In this document: positions 46,061-58,318 of the stretch, piece by piece
Position numbering within the stretch: position 1 is the stretch's first letter
Layout: each line of letters begins with the position of its first letter
Assembly (NCBI GenBank): GCA_028753945.1
Contig: JAPNXP010000012.1
Coordinates: 3,906,001 to 3,970,000, forward strand
Source of the DNA: Hexactinellida sp. DTS-2022
Lineage: Eukaryota; Porifera; Hexactinellida
Reading direction: 5' to 3'
DNA: 64,000 nucleotides
The notes under the pieces: generated by a model
What the model was told of the DNA's origin: nothing
Database searches by the model: none
The model's input: only the letters and a program-made list of their open reading frames with translations
Program-made: the position numbers and the translations under genes

Positions 46061-47332
46061 AAAAAATTGCAGCCTGTGCCGACGCATGATCCTTTGGTGG
46101 CACTATATTTTGTTGTTGGTTTATTGATAGTGCCTCCAAAGGAACATGCTGTCGGCACAGGCTGCAATTTTGGATTTTTTTTTCGCCATGTCATCATCAC
46201 TATGAAGGTGTTAAATTATTTCAGAAAGGTGTTTCAGAAGGCAACGACCCTTTAGAGTGGTGGAAGTTTCCATTCAGCTCACTTCATTAAAGAGATATTA
46301 AAGTTTCAGTAGAATATAATCTGTAATGACTCAGAATTTTTTAAGTGGGTGTTGGGTCATCAACCAACATTAACTAACCCATTTTAAATATCGAATTAAC
46401 AAAATTGTAAAAACACATTTTTTTAACGATGTCATCATCACCTCAAGGTGTCAAGACCCACTTGTATAGGTGGCACGTGTCATAAGGACCAATTGATATA
46501 TTGAAAGTTTGTTTCTATCTTCTATGATCTCTGAGATTTATGATATTTAATTAATTAGTATAAATAATTATTAATATTATTTATAATATGACACCAATTT
46601 CAATGTCAACATACAATTATTAAGTTCAATTATTTTGTCATAAATAATTAATTAATTAATTTATCTATCAAATTTCAATTCCGCACACTCGATAACCTCT
46701 AATATACAAATTGGAAGCTTCTATATAAGTTAAATACAAACTGAATTATTTATAATTAATTACGTCAGTATATTAACAGTGCAATTATATTCTCGCAGAA
46801 GTAAATATAATCACATAATATGTCGTTGTTATGAAATATATAATCTTAATTTTCAATTGCAAAATAGAAGCCAGCTTGAATTCACAAGTTAAATCAATAT
46901 AATTATAGCAAGTTGAATCACTAGAGTAGGATTTAACAAGTTAAATCAATAAAATTATTACAAGTTGAAACAATGGAATTAGATTTAACACTTTACTGAA
47001 ATTGAAGTGTGAGTAAACAAAGAAATTTCAACCCCCATTTATGGCAGAAATTGACCCCTTTATTGGAAAATTTATTCTCCCATCAGACGCAGAATTTTAT
47101 GGTGAATCCAAATATGAAATAAAATTTGGGGGTTTAGTAAAACAATTTTTGAGTTATGGACCAGACAAAATTTGAAAGGTGTTAAAGATGTGTCAAAAAT
47201 TTCTTAATCAAAAATCGTGACCCCAGGTGCAAATTAGACGGTCCCTCCGCAACTACATGCCAAGTTTCAGCCCATCAACTATAAAGCTCTGGCCAGGGCA
47301 CCGTCTACGGAGAAAAAATAATAATAAAAAAA
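46061..47332 (+). repeat. Array unit 6 (hybrid I to II, 1,272 bp)
   Basis: The hairpin has a changed left edge (AAAAAATTGCAGCC). Body I runs to about 46870, then body II. Confidence 0.85.
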
Positions 47333-48498
47333 TCCAAAATTGCACCCTGTGCCGACGCATGTTCCTTTGGTGGCACTATATTTTGTTGGTTGTTTATTGA
47401 TAGTGCCTCCAAAGGAACATGCTGTCGGCGCAGGCTGCAATTTTGGATTTTTTTTCGCCAAGTCATCAACGCCCAAGGTGTGAAGAAGCATTTGTTAATT
47501 GGTACGAGTCACAAGGAACGGTAGATAAATTTGAAGTTTGTTTCTTTCTTAAACCATCTTGAGTTTGATGCCATTCATTCATTATGTATTGATAATAAAT
47601 TATATTATTAGTTATTTATATTAGCATTGTTATCCACGGTTGAGTTGAATTAAGTCAACAAATTCCTTATATTATATTATTTTATTTAATACATTGTATG
47701 GTAAATTAAATAGAAGCCAGCTGTAATTTATAAGTTAAATCAATTTAATTATCGCAAGTTGAATCAATAGAGTAAGATTTAACAAGTTAAATCAATATAA
47801 TTATTACAAGTTGAAACAATGGAATTAGATTTAACAGTTATACTGAAACTGAAGTGTGAGTAAACAAAGAAATTTCAACCCCATTTATGGCAGAAATTAA
47901 ACATATTTTTGAAAATATTCCTCTCCCATCAGACGCAGAATTTTATGGTGAATCCAAATGTGAAATAAAATTTGGGGGTTTAGTAAAACATATTTTGAGT
48001 TATTGACCAGACAAATTTTGAAAGGTGTTAAAGATGTGTCAAAAATTCGTTAATCAAAAATCGTAACCCCAGGTGCAAATTAGACGGTCCATACGCACCT
48101 ACATGCCAAGTTTCAGCCCATCAACTATAAAGCTCTGGCCAGGGCACCGTCTACGGAGAAAAAAAAAAAAAATAATAATAAAGGCAGTGATTCCAATACT
48201 GGGCCACTATACTATAGTATAGTCGGCACAGTAAAAATAAAAATAAAGGCAGTGATTCCAATACTGGGCCACTATACTATAGTATAGTCGGCACAGTAAA
48301 AATAAATAAATAAAGGCAGTGAGATTAGAACTGGGCCACTATACTATAGTATAGTCGGCACAGTAATAACTAACCAAAGCACTAAGATTAGAACTGGGCC
48401 ACTATACTATAGTATAGTCGGCACAGTAATAATAACTAACCAAAGCACTAAGATTAGAACTGGGCCACTATACTATAGTATAGTCGGCACAGTAAAAA
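47333..48498 (+). repeat. Array unit 7 (type II, with 5 minisatellite monomers)
   Basis: The hairpin's left arm has GCACCCTGTGCC in place of GCAGCC. Minisatellite block 48181-48498. Confidence 0.85.
48181..48498 (+). repeat. Minisatellite block, 5 monomers
   Basis: Monomers of ~55-70 bp with core GGGCCACTATACTATAGTAT then AGTCGGCACAGTAATAA. Two leaders alternate: GATTCCAATACT and GATTAGAACT. Confidence 0.9.
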
Positions 48499-49347
48499 TC
48501 CAAAATTGCAGCTGTGCCGACGCATGTTCCTTTGGTGGCACTATATCTTGTTGTTGGTTTATTGAAAGTGCCTCCAAAGGAACATGCTGTCAGCACATCT
48601 GCAATTTTGGATTTTTTTCGCGATGTCATCAACGCCTCAAGGTGTCATGATCCATTTGTTAATTGATCCGAGCCACAAGGAACGGTTGATAAATTTGAAG
48701 TTTGTTTCTATCACAAACCATCTTGAGTTTAATGTCATTCATTCATTTTGTATTGATAATAAATTATATTATTAGTTATTTATTTTAGCAATGTTATCCA
48801 CGGTGATTTGAGTAAAGTCAATAAATTCCTTATATTATATTATTTTATTTTATCCATTGTATAGTAATACTACAATTAAATAGAAGCCAGCTGGAATTTG
48901 TAAGTTAAATCAATATAATTATCGCAAGTTGAATCACTAGAGTAGGATTTAACAAGTTAAATCAATATAATTATTACAAGTTGAAACAATAGAATTAGAT
49001 TTAACACTTTACTGAAATTGAAGTGTGAGTAAACAAAGAAATTTCAACCCCCATTAATGGCAGAAATTGACCCCCTTATTGAAAAATTTCTTCTCCCATC
49101 AGACGCAGAATTTTATGGCGAATCCAAATGTCAAATAAAATTTGGGGGTTTAGTAAAACAATTTTTGAGTTATGGACCAGACAAAATTTGAAAGGTGTTA
49201 AAGATGTGTCAAAAATTTCTTAATCAAAAATCGTAACCCCAGGTGCAAATTAGACTGTCCCATCGCACCTACATCCCAAGTTTATGCCCATCAACTATAA
49301 AGCTCTGGCCAGGGCACCGTCTGTGGAGAAAAAAAATATAATAAAAA
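48499..49347 (+). repeat. Array unit 8 (type II, 849 bp)
   Basis: Short hairpin variant (GCAGCTGTGCC), body II, no minisatellite at its 3' end. Confidence 0.85.
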
Positions 49348-50186
49348 TCCAAAATTGCAGCTGTGCCGACGCATGTTCCTTTGGTGGCACTATATTTTTG
49401 TGTTGTTTATTGATAGTGCCTCCAAAGGAACATGCTGTCGGCGCAGGCTGCAATTTTGGATTTTTTTTCGCCAAGTCATCAACGCCCAAGGTGTGAAGAA
49501 CCATTTGTTAATTGGTCGGAGTCACAAAGAACGATTGTTGAATTTGAAGTTTGTTTCTATCATAAACCATCTAGAGTTTAATGCCATTCATTCATTTTGT
49601 ATTAATAATAAAATATATTGTTAGTAATATATTTTAGCAATGTTATCCACGGTTGGTTGAGTTGAGTCAACAAATTCCTTATATTATATTATATTATTTA
49701 ATCCATTGTATAGTAATACTAGAATTAAATAGAAGCCAGCTGGAATTTACAAGTTAAATCAATATAATTATCACAAGTTGAATCACTAGAGTAGGATTTA
49801 ACAAATAAATCAATATAATTATCGCAAGTTGAAACAATGGAAATTGATTTAACAGTTTTATTGAAATTGAAGTGTTGAGTAAACAAAGGAATTTCAACCC
49901 CCATTTATGGCAGAAATTAGACCAATTTTAACAAATTTTCTTCTCCCATCAGACGCAGAATTTTAAGATGAATCTAAATATGAAATAAAATTTTCGGGTT
50001 TATTAAAACATATTTTGAGTTATGGACCAGACAAATTTTGAAAGGTGTTAAAAATGTGTCCAAAATTTCTTAATAAAAAATCGTAACCCCAGGTGCAAAT
50101 TAGACGTCGACTCCGAACCTACATTCCAAGTTTCAGCCCTCTATGTATATAGGTGATGGCCAGGGCACCTGCTACGGAGAAATAAA

Positions 50187-50217
<31 letters not shown>
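49348..50217 (+). repeat. Array unit 9 (type II, 870 bp)
   Basis: Body II. Ends in an (ATA)n tract just before the next hairpin. Confidence 0.85.
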
Positions 50218-51475
50218 TCCAAAATTGCAGCCTGTGCCGACGCATGTTCCTTTGGTGGCACTATATTTTGATTGTGGTTTTTTGATAGTGCCTCCAAAGG
50301 AACATGCTATCGGCACTGGCTGCAATTTTGGATTTTTTTTCGCATTGTCATCATCACTATGAAGGCGTTAAATTATTTCAAAAAGGTGTTACAGAAGGCA
50401 TCGACCCTTAGAGTGGTGGAAGTTTCCATTTAGTTCACTTCATTTTAGATATATTCAAGTATGAGTAGAATATAACAGCTGATGACTCAGCATTTTTTGT
50501 GTGAGTGTTGGGTCACCACCCAACATCAACTAACCCATTTTAAATATCGAATTAACAAAATTGTAAAAACACATTTTTTTAGCGATGTCATCATCACCTC
50601 AAGGTTTCAAGGCCCACTTGTATAGGTGGCACGTGCCATAAGGACCAATTGATAAATTGGAAGTTTGTCTCTATCTTGTATCATCTCTGAGATTTATGAT
50701 ATTTAATTAATTAGTATAAATAATTATTAATAATTTAACACCAATTTCAATGTCAACTTATATTTATTAAGTTTAATTATTTTGTCATAAATAATTAATT
50801 AATTAATTTGGCTATCAAATTTCAATTCCGCACACTCGATAACCCCTAATAAACAAATTGGAAGCATCGATATAAGTCATATACTGACTTAATTAATTAT
50901 TATTAATTACGTCAGTATATTAACAGTGCTAGAGTATTCTTGCAGAAGGAAATATAATCACACAATCTGTCGTTGTTATGGAATGTAGAATCTTAGTTTT
51001 CAATTGGAAAATAGAAGCCTACTCGATCTCACAAGTTGAATCAATATAATAATATCGAGTTGAAACAATAGAATTAGATTTAACACTTTCAATTGAACTG
51101 AAGTGTTAGTAAACAAAGGAAACTTGCAACTAAATTGTGGCACAAACTAAGTACAATTTGAAAATTCGTGCACTGTGAAAAGGTGTAGAATTTAATTTTC
51201 TATCGAATGCATATAGATTTAATTTTCGGGTACTATTTATTGTTCCTGTTTCAATATTAAACAGGTGCAAAAATGTGTCCAAAAAAATGTAATAAAATAT
51301 CGTGACCCCAGGTGCACATCTGTAACCCATGAGACACATATCCTGAAAATTTGGGCTCTTAGTTAATAAAACTCTGTTCTGTGGAGAGGATACGGAAGGA
51401 AAATATCAACTAACCAAAGCACTAAGATTAGAACTGGGCCACTATACTATAGTATAGTCGGCACAGTAATAAAAA
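50218..51475 (+). repeat. Array unit 10 (type I, with 1 minisatellite monomer)
   Basis: Body I; a single monomer at 51408-51475. Confidence 0.85.
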
Positions 51476-52686
51476 TCCAAAATTGCAGCCTGTGCCGACG
51501 CATGCTCCTTTGGTGGCACTATATTTTGTTGGTAGCTTATTGATAGTGCCTCCAAAGAAACATGCTGTCGGCGCAAGCTGCAATTTTGGATTTTTTTTTT
51601 CGCCAATTCATCATCACTATAAAGGTGTTAAATTATTTCAGAAAGGTGTTTCAGAATGCTACGACCCTGAGAGTGGTGGAAGTTTCCATTTAGTTCACTT
51701 CATTTTAGAGATATTCAAGTTTGAGTAGAATATAATAGCTGATGACTCAGCATATTTTATGTGAGTGTTGGGTCATCACCCAACATCAACTAACCTATTT
51801 TAAATATCAAATTAGCAAAATTGTAAAAACACATTTTTTTAACGATGTCATCATCACCTCAAGGTGTCAAGACCCACTTGTATAGGTGGCACGTGCCATA
51901 AGGACCAATTGATAATTTGAAAGTTTGTTTCTATCTTCTATGATCTCTGAGATTTATGATATTTAATTAATTAGTATAAATAATTATTAATAATATTTAT
52001 AATTTAACACCAATTTCAATGTCAACTTATATTTATTAAGTTTAATTATTTTGTCATAAATAATTAATTAATTAATTTGGCTATCAAATTTCAATTCCGC
52101 ACACTCGATAACCCCTAATAAACAAATTGGGAGCATCTATATAAGTCATATACTGACTTAATTAATTATTATTAATTACGTCAGTATATTAACAGTGTAA
52201 GAGTATTCTTCCAGAAGGAAATATAATCACATAATCTGTCGTTGTTATGGAATGTAGAATCTTAGTTTTCAATTGGAAAATAGAAGCCTACTCGATCTCA
52301 CAAGTTGAATCAATATAATAATTACGAGTTGAAACAATAGAATTAGATTTAACACTTTCAATTGAACTGAAGTGTTAGTAAACAAAGGAAACTTGCAACT
52401 CAATTGTGGCACAAACTAAGTACAATTTGAAAATTCGTGCACTGTGAAAAGGTGTAGAATTATATTCTCTATCGAATGCATATAAATTTAATTTTCGGGT
52501 ACTATTTATTGTTCCTGTTTCAATATTAAACAGGTGCAAAAATGTGTCCAAAAAAATGTAATAAAAAATCGTGACCCCAGGTGCACATCTGTAACCCATG
52601 AGACACTTGTCCTGAAAATTTCAGTTCTTAGTTAATTAAACTCTGTTCTGTGGAGAGGATACGGAAGGATAATAATAATAAAAAAA
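51476..52686 (+). repeat. Array unit 11 (type I, 1,211 bp)
   Basis: Body I, no minisatellite. Confidence 0.85.
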
Positions 52687-54005
52687 TCCAAAATTGCAGC
52701 CTGTGCCGACGCATGTTCCTTTGGTGGCACTATATTTTGTTGGTGGTTTATTGATAGTGCCTCCAATGGAACATGCTGAGGCACAGGCTGCAATTTTGGA
52801 TTTTTTTCGCCAAGTCATCATCACTAAAGGTGTTAAATTATTTCAGAAAGGTGTTTCAGAAGGCTACGACCCTTAGAGTGGTGGAAGTTTCCATTTAGCT
52901 CACTTCATTTGAGAGATATTCAAGTTTCAGTAGAATATAATATGTGCTGAGTCAGCATTTTTTAGGTGCGTGTTGGGTATTCACCCAACTCCATCCAACC
53001 AACCCATGCGAATTTTTTAATTCACAAAATTGTAAAATACATTTTTTTGACGATGTCATAATCACCTCAAGGTGTCAAGACCCACTTGTATAAGTGGTAC
53101 CTGGCATAAGGACCAATTGATAAATTGAAAGTTTGTTTCTATCTTGTATTATCTCTGAGATTAATGAAATTTATCTAATTAGTACAAATATTTAATTAAT
53201 TTATTAATTATTTAACACCATTATTATATACAGCAAAAAAATTAAGTTCAATTATTTGCAATAATTATTAATCTAAATTGAATTTCACTATCATATTTGA
53301 ATTCAGCGCACTCGATAACCCCACTAATCTATTTGGAACCATCTCTATAAGTTAAACACAGAGCGAATTAATTAGAATTAAATTTGTCATGTATCCATTG
53401 TGCAAGAATATTCTAAGCAGAAATAAATATAATCACATAATCTGTCGTTGTTTTGGAATGTAGAATCTTAGTTTTCAATTATAAAATAGAAGCCTACTCG
53501 ATCTCACAAGTTGAATCACTAGAATTATCGCAAGGTGAAACAATAGAATTAGATTTAACACTTTCAATTGAACTGAAGTGTTAGTAAACAAACGAAACTT
53601 GCAACTCAATTGTGGCACAAATGAAACCCAATTTACAAATTCGTGCACTGTGAAAAGGTGTAGAATTTAATTCTCTATCGAATGCATATAAATTAAATAT
53701 TCGCGCACTATTTATTATTCTTTTTCAAATATTAAACAGGTGCAAAAATGTGTCTAAAAAAATGTAATAAAAAATCGTGACCCCAGGTGCACATCTGTAA
53801 CCCATGAGACACCTATCCTGAAAATTTGGGCTCTTAGTTAATTAAACTCTGTTCTGGGGAGAGGCTACGGACTAATAACTAACCAAGGCAGTAAGATTAG
53901 AACTGGGCCACTATACTATAGTATAGTCGGCACAGTAATAACTAACCAAGGCAGTAAGATTAGAACTGGGCCACTATACTGTAGTATAGTCGGCACAGTA
54001 AAAAT
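52687..54005 (+). repeat. Array unit 12 (type I, with 2 minisatellite monomers)
   Basis: Hairpin right arm shortened (CATGCTGAGGCACAGG). Minisatellite block 53876-54005. Confidence 0.85.
53876..54005 (+). repeat. Minisatellite block, 2 monomers
   Basis: Two monomers with the GATTAGAACT leader. One has a single change in the palindrome (TACTGTAGTA). Confidence 0.9.
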
Positions 54006-55389
54006 CCAAAATTGCAGCCTGTGCCGACGCATGTTCCTTTGGTGGCACTATATTTTGTTGGTTGTTTATTTATAGTGCCTCCAAAAGAACATGCTGTCGG
54101 CGCAGGCTGCAATTTTGGATTTTTTTTTCGCCATGTCATCATCACTATGAAGGTGTTAAATTATTTCAAAAAGGTGTTACAGAAGGCATCGACCCTTAGA
54201 GTGGTGGAAGTTTCCATTTAGTTCATATAATTTTAGAGATATTCAAGTTTGAGTAGAATATAATAGCTAATGACTCAGCATATTTTATGTGAGTGTTGGG
54301 TCATCACCCAACATCAACTAACCTATTTTAAATATCAAATTAGCAAAATTGTAAAAACACATTTTTTTAACGATGTCATCATCACCTCAAGGTGTCAAGA
54401 CCCACTTGTATAGGTGGCACGTGCCATAAGGACCAATTGATAATTTGAAAGTTTGTTTCTATCTTCTATGATCTCTGAGATTTATGATATTTAATTAATT
54501 AGTATAAATAATTATTAATAATATTTATAATTTAACACCAATTTCAATGTCAACTTATATTTATTAAGTTTAATTATTTTGTCATAAATAATTAATTAAT
54601 TAATTTGGCTATCAAATTTCAATTCCGCACACTCGATAACCCCTAATAAACAAATTGGGAGCATCTATATAAGTCATATACTGACTTAATTAATTATTAT
54701 TAATTACGTCAGTATATTAACAGTGCAAGAGTATTCTTGCAGAAGGAAATATAATCACATAATCTGTCGTTGTTATGGAATGTAGAATCTTAGTTTTCAA
54801 TTGGAAAATAGAAGCCTACTCGATCTCACAAGTTGAATCAATATAATAATAACGAGTTGAAACAATAGAATTAGATTTAACACTTTCAATTGAACTGAAG
54901 TGTTAGTAAACAAAGGAAACTTGCAACTCAATTGTGGCACAAACTAAGTACAATTTGAAAATTCGTGCACTGTGAAAAGGTGTAGAATTTAATTCTCTAT
55001 CGAATGCATATAAATAGAATATTCGCGCACTATTTATTGTTCTTTTTCTAATATTAAACAGGTGCAAAAATGTGTCCAAAAAAATGTGATAATAAAACGT
55101 GACCCCAGGTGCACATCTGTAACCCATGAGACACATATCCTGAAAATTTGGGCTCTTAGTTAGTAAAACTCTGTTCAGTAGAGAGGCTACGGACTAATAA
55201 CTAACCAAAGCACTAAGATTAGAACTGGGCCACTATACTATAGTATAGTCGGCACAGTAATAACTAACCAAAGCACTAAGATTAGAACTGGGCCACTATA
55301 CTATAGTATAGTCGGCACAGTAAAAATAAAGGCAGTAAGATTAGAACTGGGCCACTATACTATAGTATAGTCGGCACAGTAAAAAAAAA
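54006..55389 (+). repeat. Array unit 13 (type I, with 3 minisatellite monomers)
   Basis: Its first ~250 bp are almost identical to the start of unit 4, and the rest to units 10-11. Minisatellite block 55197-55389. Confidence 0.85.
55197..55389 (+). repeat. Minisatellite block, 3 monomers
   Basis: Three monomers directly before the hairpin of unit 14. Confidence 0.9.
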
Positions 55390-56486
55390 TCCAAAATTGC
55401 ACCCTGTGCCGACGCATGTTCCTTTGGTGGCACTATATTTTATTGGTTGGTTATTGATAGTGCCTCCAAAGGAGCATGCTGTCAGCACAGGGTGCAATTT
55501 TGGATTTTTTTTCGCCCAGTTATCAACGCCTCTAGGCGTCAAGAACCATTTGTTAACTGTTCCGAGTCACAAGGAACGGGGGATAAATTTTAAGTTTTGT
55601 TTCTATCTTAAACCATCTTGAGTTTAATGCCATTAATCCTTTATGTATTGATAATAAATTATATTATTAGTTAATTATTTTAGCAATGTTATCCACGGTT
55701 GAGTTGAATAAAGTCAACAAATTCCTTATATTATAATATTTTATTTAATCCATTGTATAGTAATACTACAATAAATAGAAGCCAGCTGGAATTTATAAGT
55801 TAAATCAATATAATTATCGCAAGTTGAATCACTAGAGTAGGATTTAACAAGTTTAATCAATATAATTATTACAAGTTGAAACAATGGAATTAAATTTCAC
55901 AGTTTTACTGAAATTGAAGTGTGAGTAAACAGAGAAATTTCAACCCCCATTTATGGCAGAAATTGACCCCTTTATTGAAATATTTTTTCTCCCATCAGAC
56001 ACAGAATTTTATGGCGAATCCAAATGTGAAATAAAATTTGGGGGTTTAGTAAAACAATTTTCAAGTTATAGACCAGACAAATTTTGAAAGGTGTTAAAAA
56101 TGTGTCCAAAATTTGTTAATCAAAAATCGTAACCCCAGGTGCAAATTAGACGGTCCCATCGCACCTACATGCCAAGTTTAAGCCCATCAACAATTAAGCT
56201 CTGGCCAGGGCACCGTCTACGGAGAAAAAATAATAAAAATAATAATAATATTAAAGGCAGTAAGATTAGAACTGGGCCACTATACTATAGTATAGTCGGC
56301 ACAGTAATAAAGGCAGTAAGATTAGAACTGGGCCACTATACTATAGTATAGTCGGCACAGTAAAAATAAAGGCAGTAAGATTAGAACTGGGCCACTATAC
56401 TATAGTATAGTCGGCACAGTAATAAAGGCAGTGATTCCAATACTGGGCCACTATACTATAGTATAGTCGGCACAGTAAAAATAAAA
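55390..56486 (+). repeat. Array unit 14 (type II, with 4 minisatellite monomers)
   Basis: Both hairpin arms carry a matched G-to-C change (GCACCCTGTGCC and GCACAGGGTGC), a compensatory pair. Minisatellite block 56253-56486. Confidence 0.85.
56253..56486 (+). repeat. Minisatellite block, 4 monomers
   Basis: Four monomers directly before the hairpin of unit 15. The last has the GATTCCAATACT leader. Confidence 0.9.
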
Positions 56487-57345
56487 TCCAAAATTGCACC
56501 CTGTGCCGACGCATGTTCCTTTGGTGGCACTATATTTTATTGGTTGGTTATTGATAGTGCCTCCAAAGGAGCATGCTGTCAGCACAGGGTGCAATTTTGG
56601 ATTTTTTTTCGCCCAGTCATCAACGCCCAAGGTGTGAAGAACCATTTGTTAATTGGTCGGAGTTACAAGGAACGGTAGATAAATTTGAAGTTAGTTTCTA
56701 TCATAAACCATCAAGAGTTTAATGCCATTCATTCATTATGTATTGATAATAAAATATATTATCAGGAATTTATTTTAGCAATGTTATCCACGGTTGGTTG
56801 AGTTGAGTCAACAAATTCCTTATATTATTATAATTTATTTAATCCATTGTATAGTAATACTAGAATTAAATAGAAGCCAGCTGGAATTCACAAGTTAAAT
56901 CAATATAATTGTAGCAAGTTGAAACAATAGTGTAAGATTTAACAACTTAAATCAATATAAATATTACAAGTTGAAACAATGGAATTAGATTTCACAGTTT
57001 TACTGAAATTGAAGTGTGAGTAAACAAAGAAATTTCAACCCCCATTTATGGCAGAAATAAAACTCTTTATTAAAAGTTTTCTTCTCCCATCAGACGCAAA
57101 ATTTTATGGTGAATCCAAATATGAAATAAAATTTGGGGGTTTAGTAAAACAATTTTTGAGTTATGGACCAGACAAAATTTGAAAGGTGTTAAAGATGTGT
57201 CAAAAATTTCTTAATCAAAAATCGTGACCCCAGGTGCAAATTAGACGGTCCCTCCGCAACTACATGCCAAGTTTCAGCCCATCAACTATAAAGCTCTGGC
57301 CAGGGCACCGTCTACGGAGAAAAAATAATAATAAAAATAAAAATA
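56487..57345 (+). repeat. Array unit 15 (type II, last unit)
   Basis: Same compensated hairpin as unit 14. It is followed by the long minisatellite block instead of another hairpin. Confidence 0.85.
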
Positions 57346-58318
57346 AAGGCAGTGATTCCAATACTGGGCCACTATACTATAGTATAGTCGGCACAGTAAA
57401 AATAATAATAATAATATTAAAGGCAGTAAGATTAGAACTGGGCCACTATACTATAGTATAGTCGGCACAGTAAAAATAATAATAATAATAATATTAAAGG
57501 CAGTAAGATTAGAACTGGGCCACTATACTATAGTATAGTCGGCACAGTAATAATAATAACTAACCAAGGCACTGAGATTAGAACTGGGCCACTATACTAT
57601 AGTATAGTCGGCACAGTAATAATAACTAACCAAGGCACTGAGATTAGAACTGGGCCACTATACTATAGTATAGTCGGCACAGTAATAATAAAGGCAGTGA
57701 TTCCAATACTGGGCCACTATACTATAGTATAGTCGGCACAGTAATAATAATAATATTAAAGGCAGTAAGATTAGAACTGGGCCACTATACTATAGTATAG
57801 TCGGCACAGTAATAATAATCGGTAACCAAAGCACTAAGATTAGAACTGGGCCACTATACTATAGTATAGTCGGCACAGTAATAATAATAAAGGCAGTGAT
57901 TCCAATACTGGGCCACTATACTAGAGTATAGTCGGCACAGTAATAATAACTAACCAAAGCACTAAGATTAGAACTGGGCCACTATACTATAGTATAGTCG
58001 GCACAGTAATAACCAAGGCAGTAAGATTAGAACTGGGCCACTATACTATAGTATAGTCGGCACAGTAATAACTAACCAAAGCACTAAGATTAGAACTGGG
58101 CCACTATACTATAGTATAGTCGGCACAGTAATAATAACCAAGGCACTAAGACCAATACTGGGCCACTATAGTATAGTCGGCACAGTAATAATCGGTAACC
58201 AAAGCACTAAGATTAGAACTGGGCCACTATACTATAGTATAGTCGGCACAGTAAAAATAATTAATGCAGTGATTCCAATACTGGGCCACTATACTATAGT
58301 ATAGTCGGCACAGTAATA
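57346..58318 (+). repeat. Minisatellite block, about 15 monomers, at the array end
   Basis: Fifteen monomers with (TAA)n and AACTAACCAAAG linkers. One (near 58155) has lost part of the palindrome, one (near 57910) has CTAGAG in it. Leaders GATTCCAATACT and GATTAGAACT alternate irregularly. The array stops here and unrelated sequence follows. Confidence 0.9.

Larger units (their letters stand above)
39973..58318 (+). repeat. Composite tandem array (about 15 units plus minisatellite)
   Basis: Fifteen head-to-tail units of about 0.85-1.6 kb. Each opens with a hairpin: left arm TCCAAAATTGCAGCCTGTGC, then CGACGCATGTTCCTTTGGTG; right arm its near reverse complement, in ~120 bp in all, bounded by A-rich and T-rich tracts. 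After the hairpin come either body I (starting CATGTCATCATCACTATGAAGG) or body II (starting GTCATCAACGCCCAAGGTGT). Unit ends are GTAACCCATGAGACAC then CTCTGTTCTGTGGAGAGG (I), or CTCTGGCCAGGGCACC then GTCTACGGAG (II). Several junctions hold minisatellite blocks. The short open frames repeated in every unit read through the hairpin and are not genes. This could be a satellite or tandem copies of a non-autonomous mobile element. Confidence 0.9.

Noticed and set aside
39980-56645. Recurrent 60-100-codon open frames in the array (MQPVPTHVPLVALYF..., MMMTWRKKNPKLQP...)
   Set aside because: They read through the hairpin on both strands and their limits follow the repeat, with frame changes between units; no sign of protein-level conservation.
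57346-58318. Resemblance of the minisatellite to a CRISPR array
   Set aside because: The spacers are not unique (two leaders and TAA linkers recur) and the host is eukaryotic.
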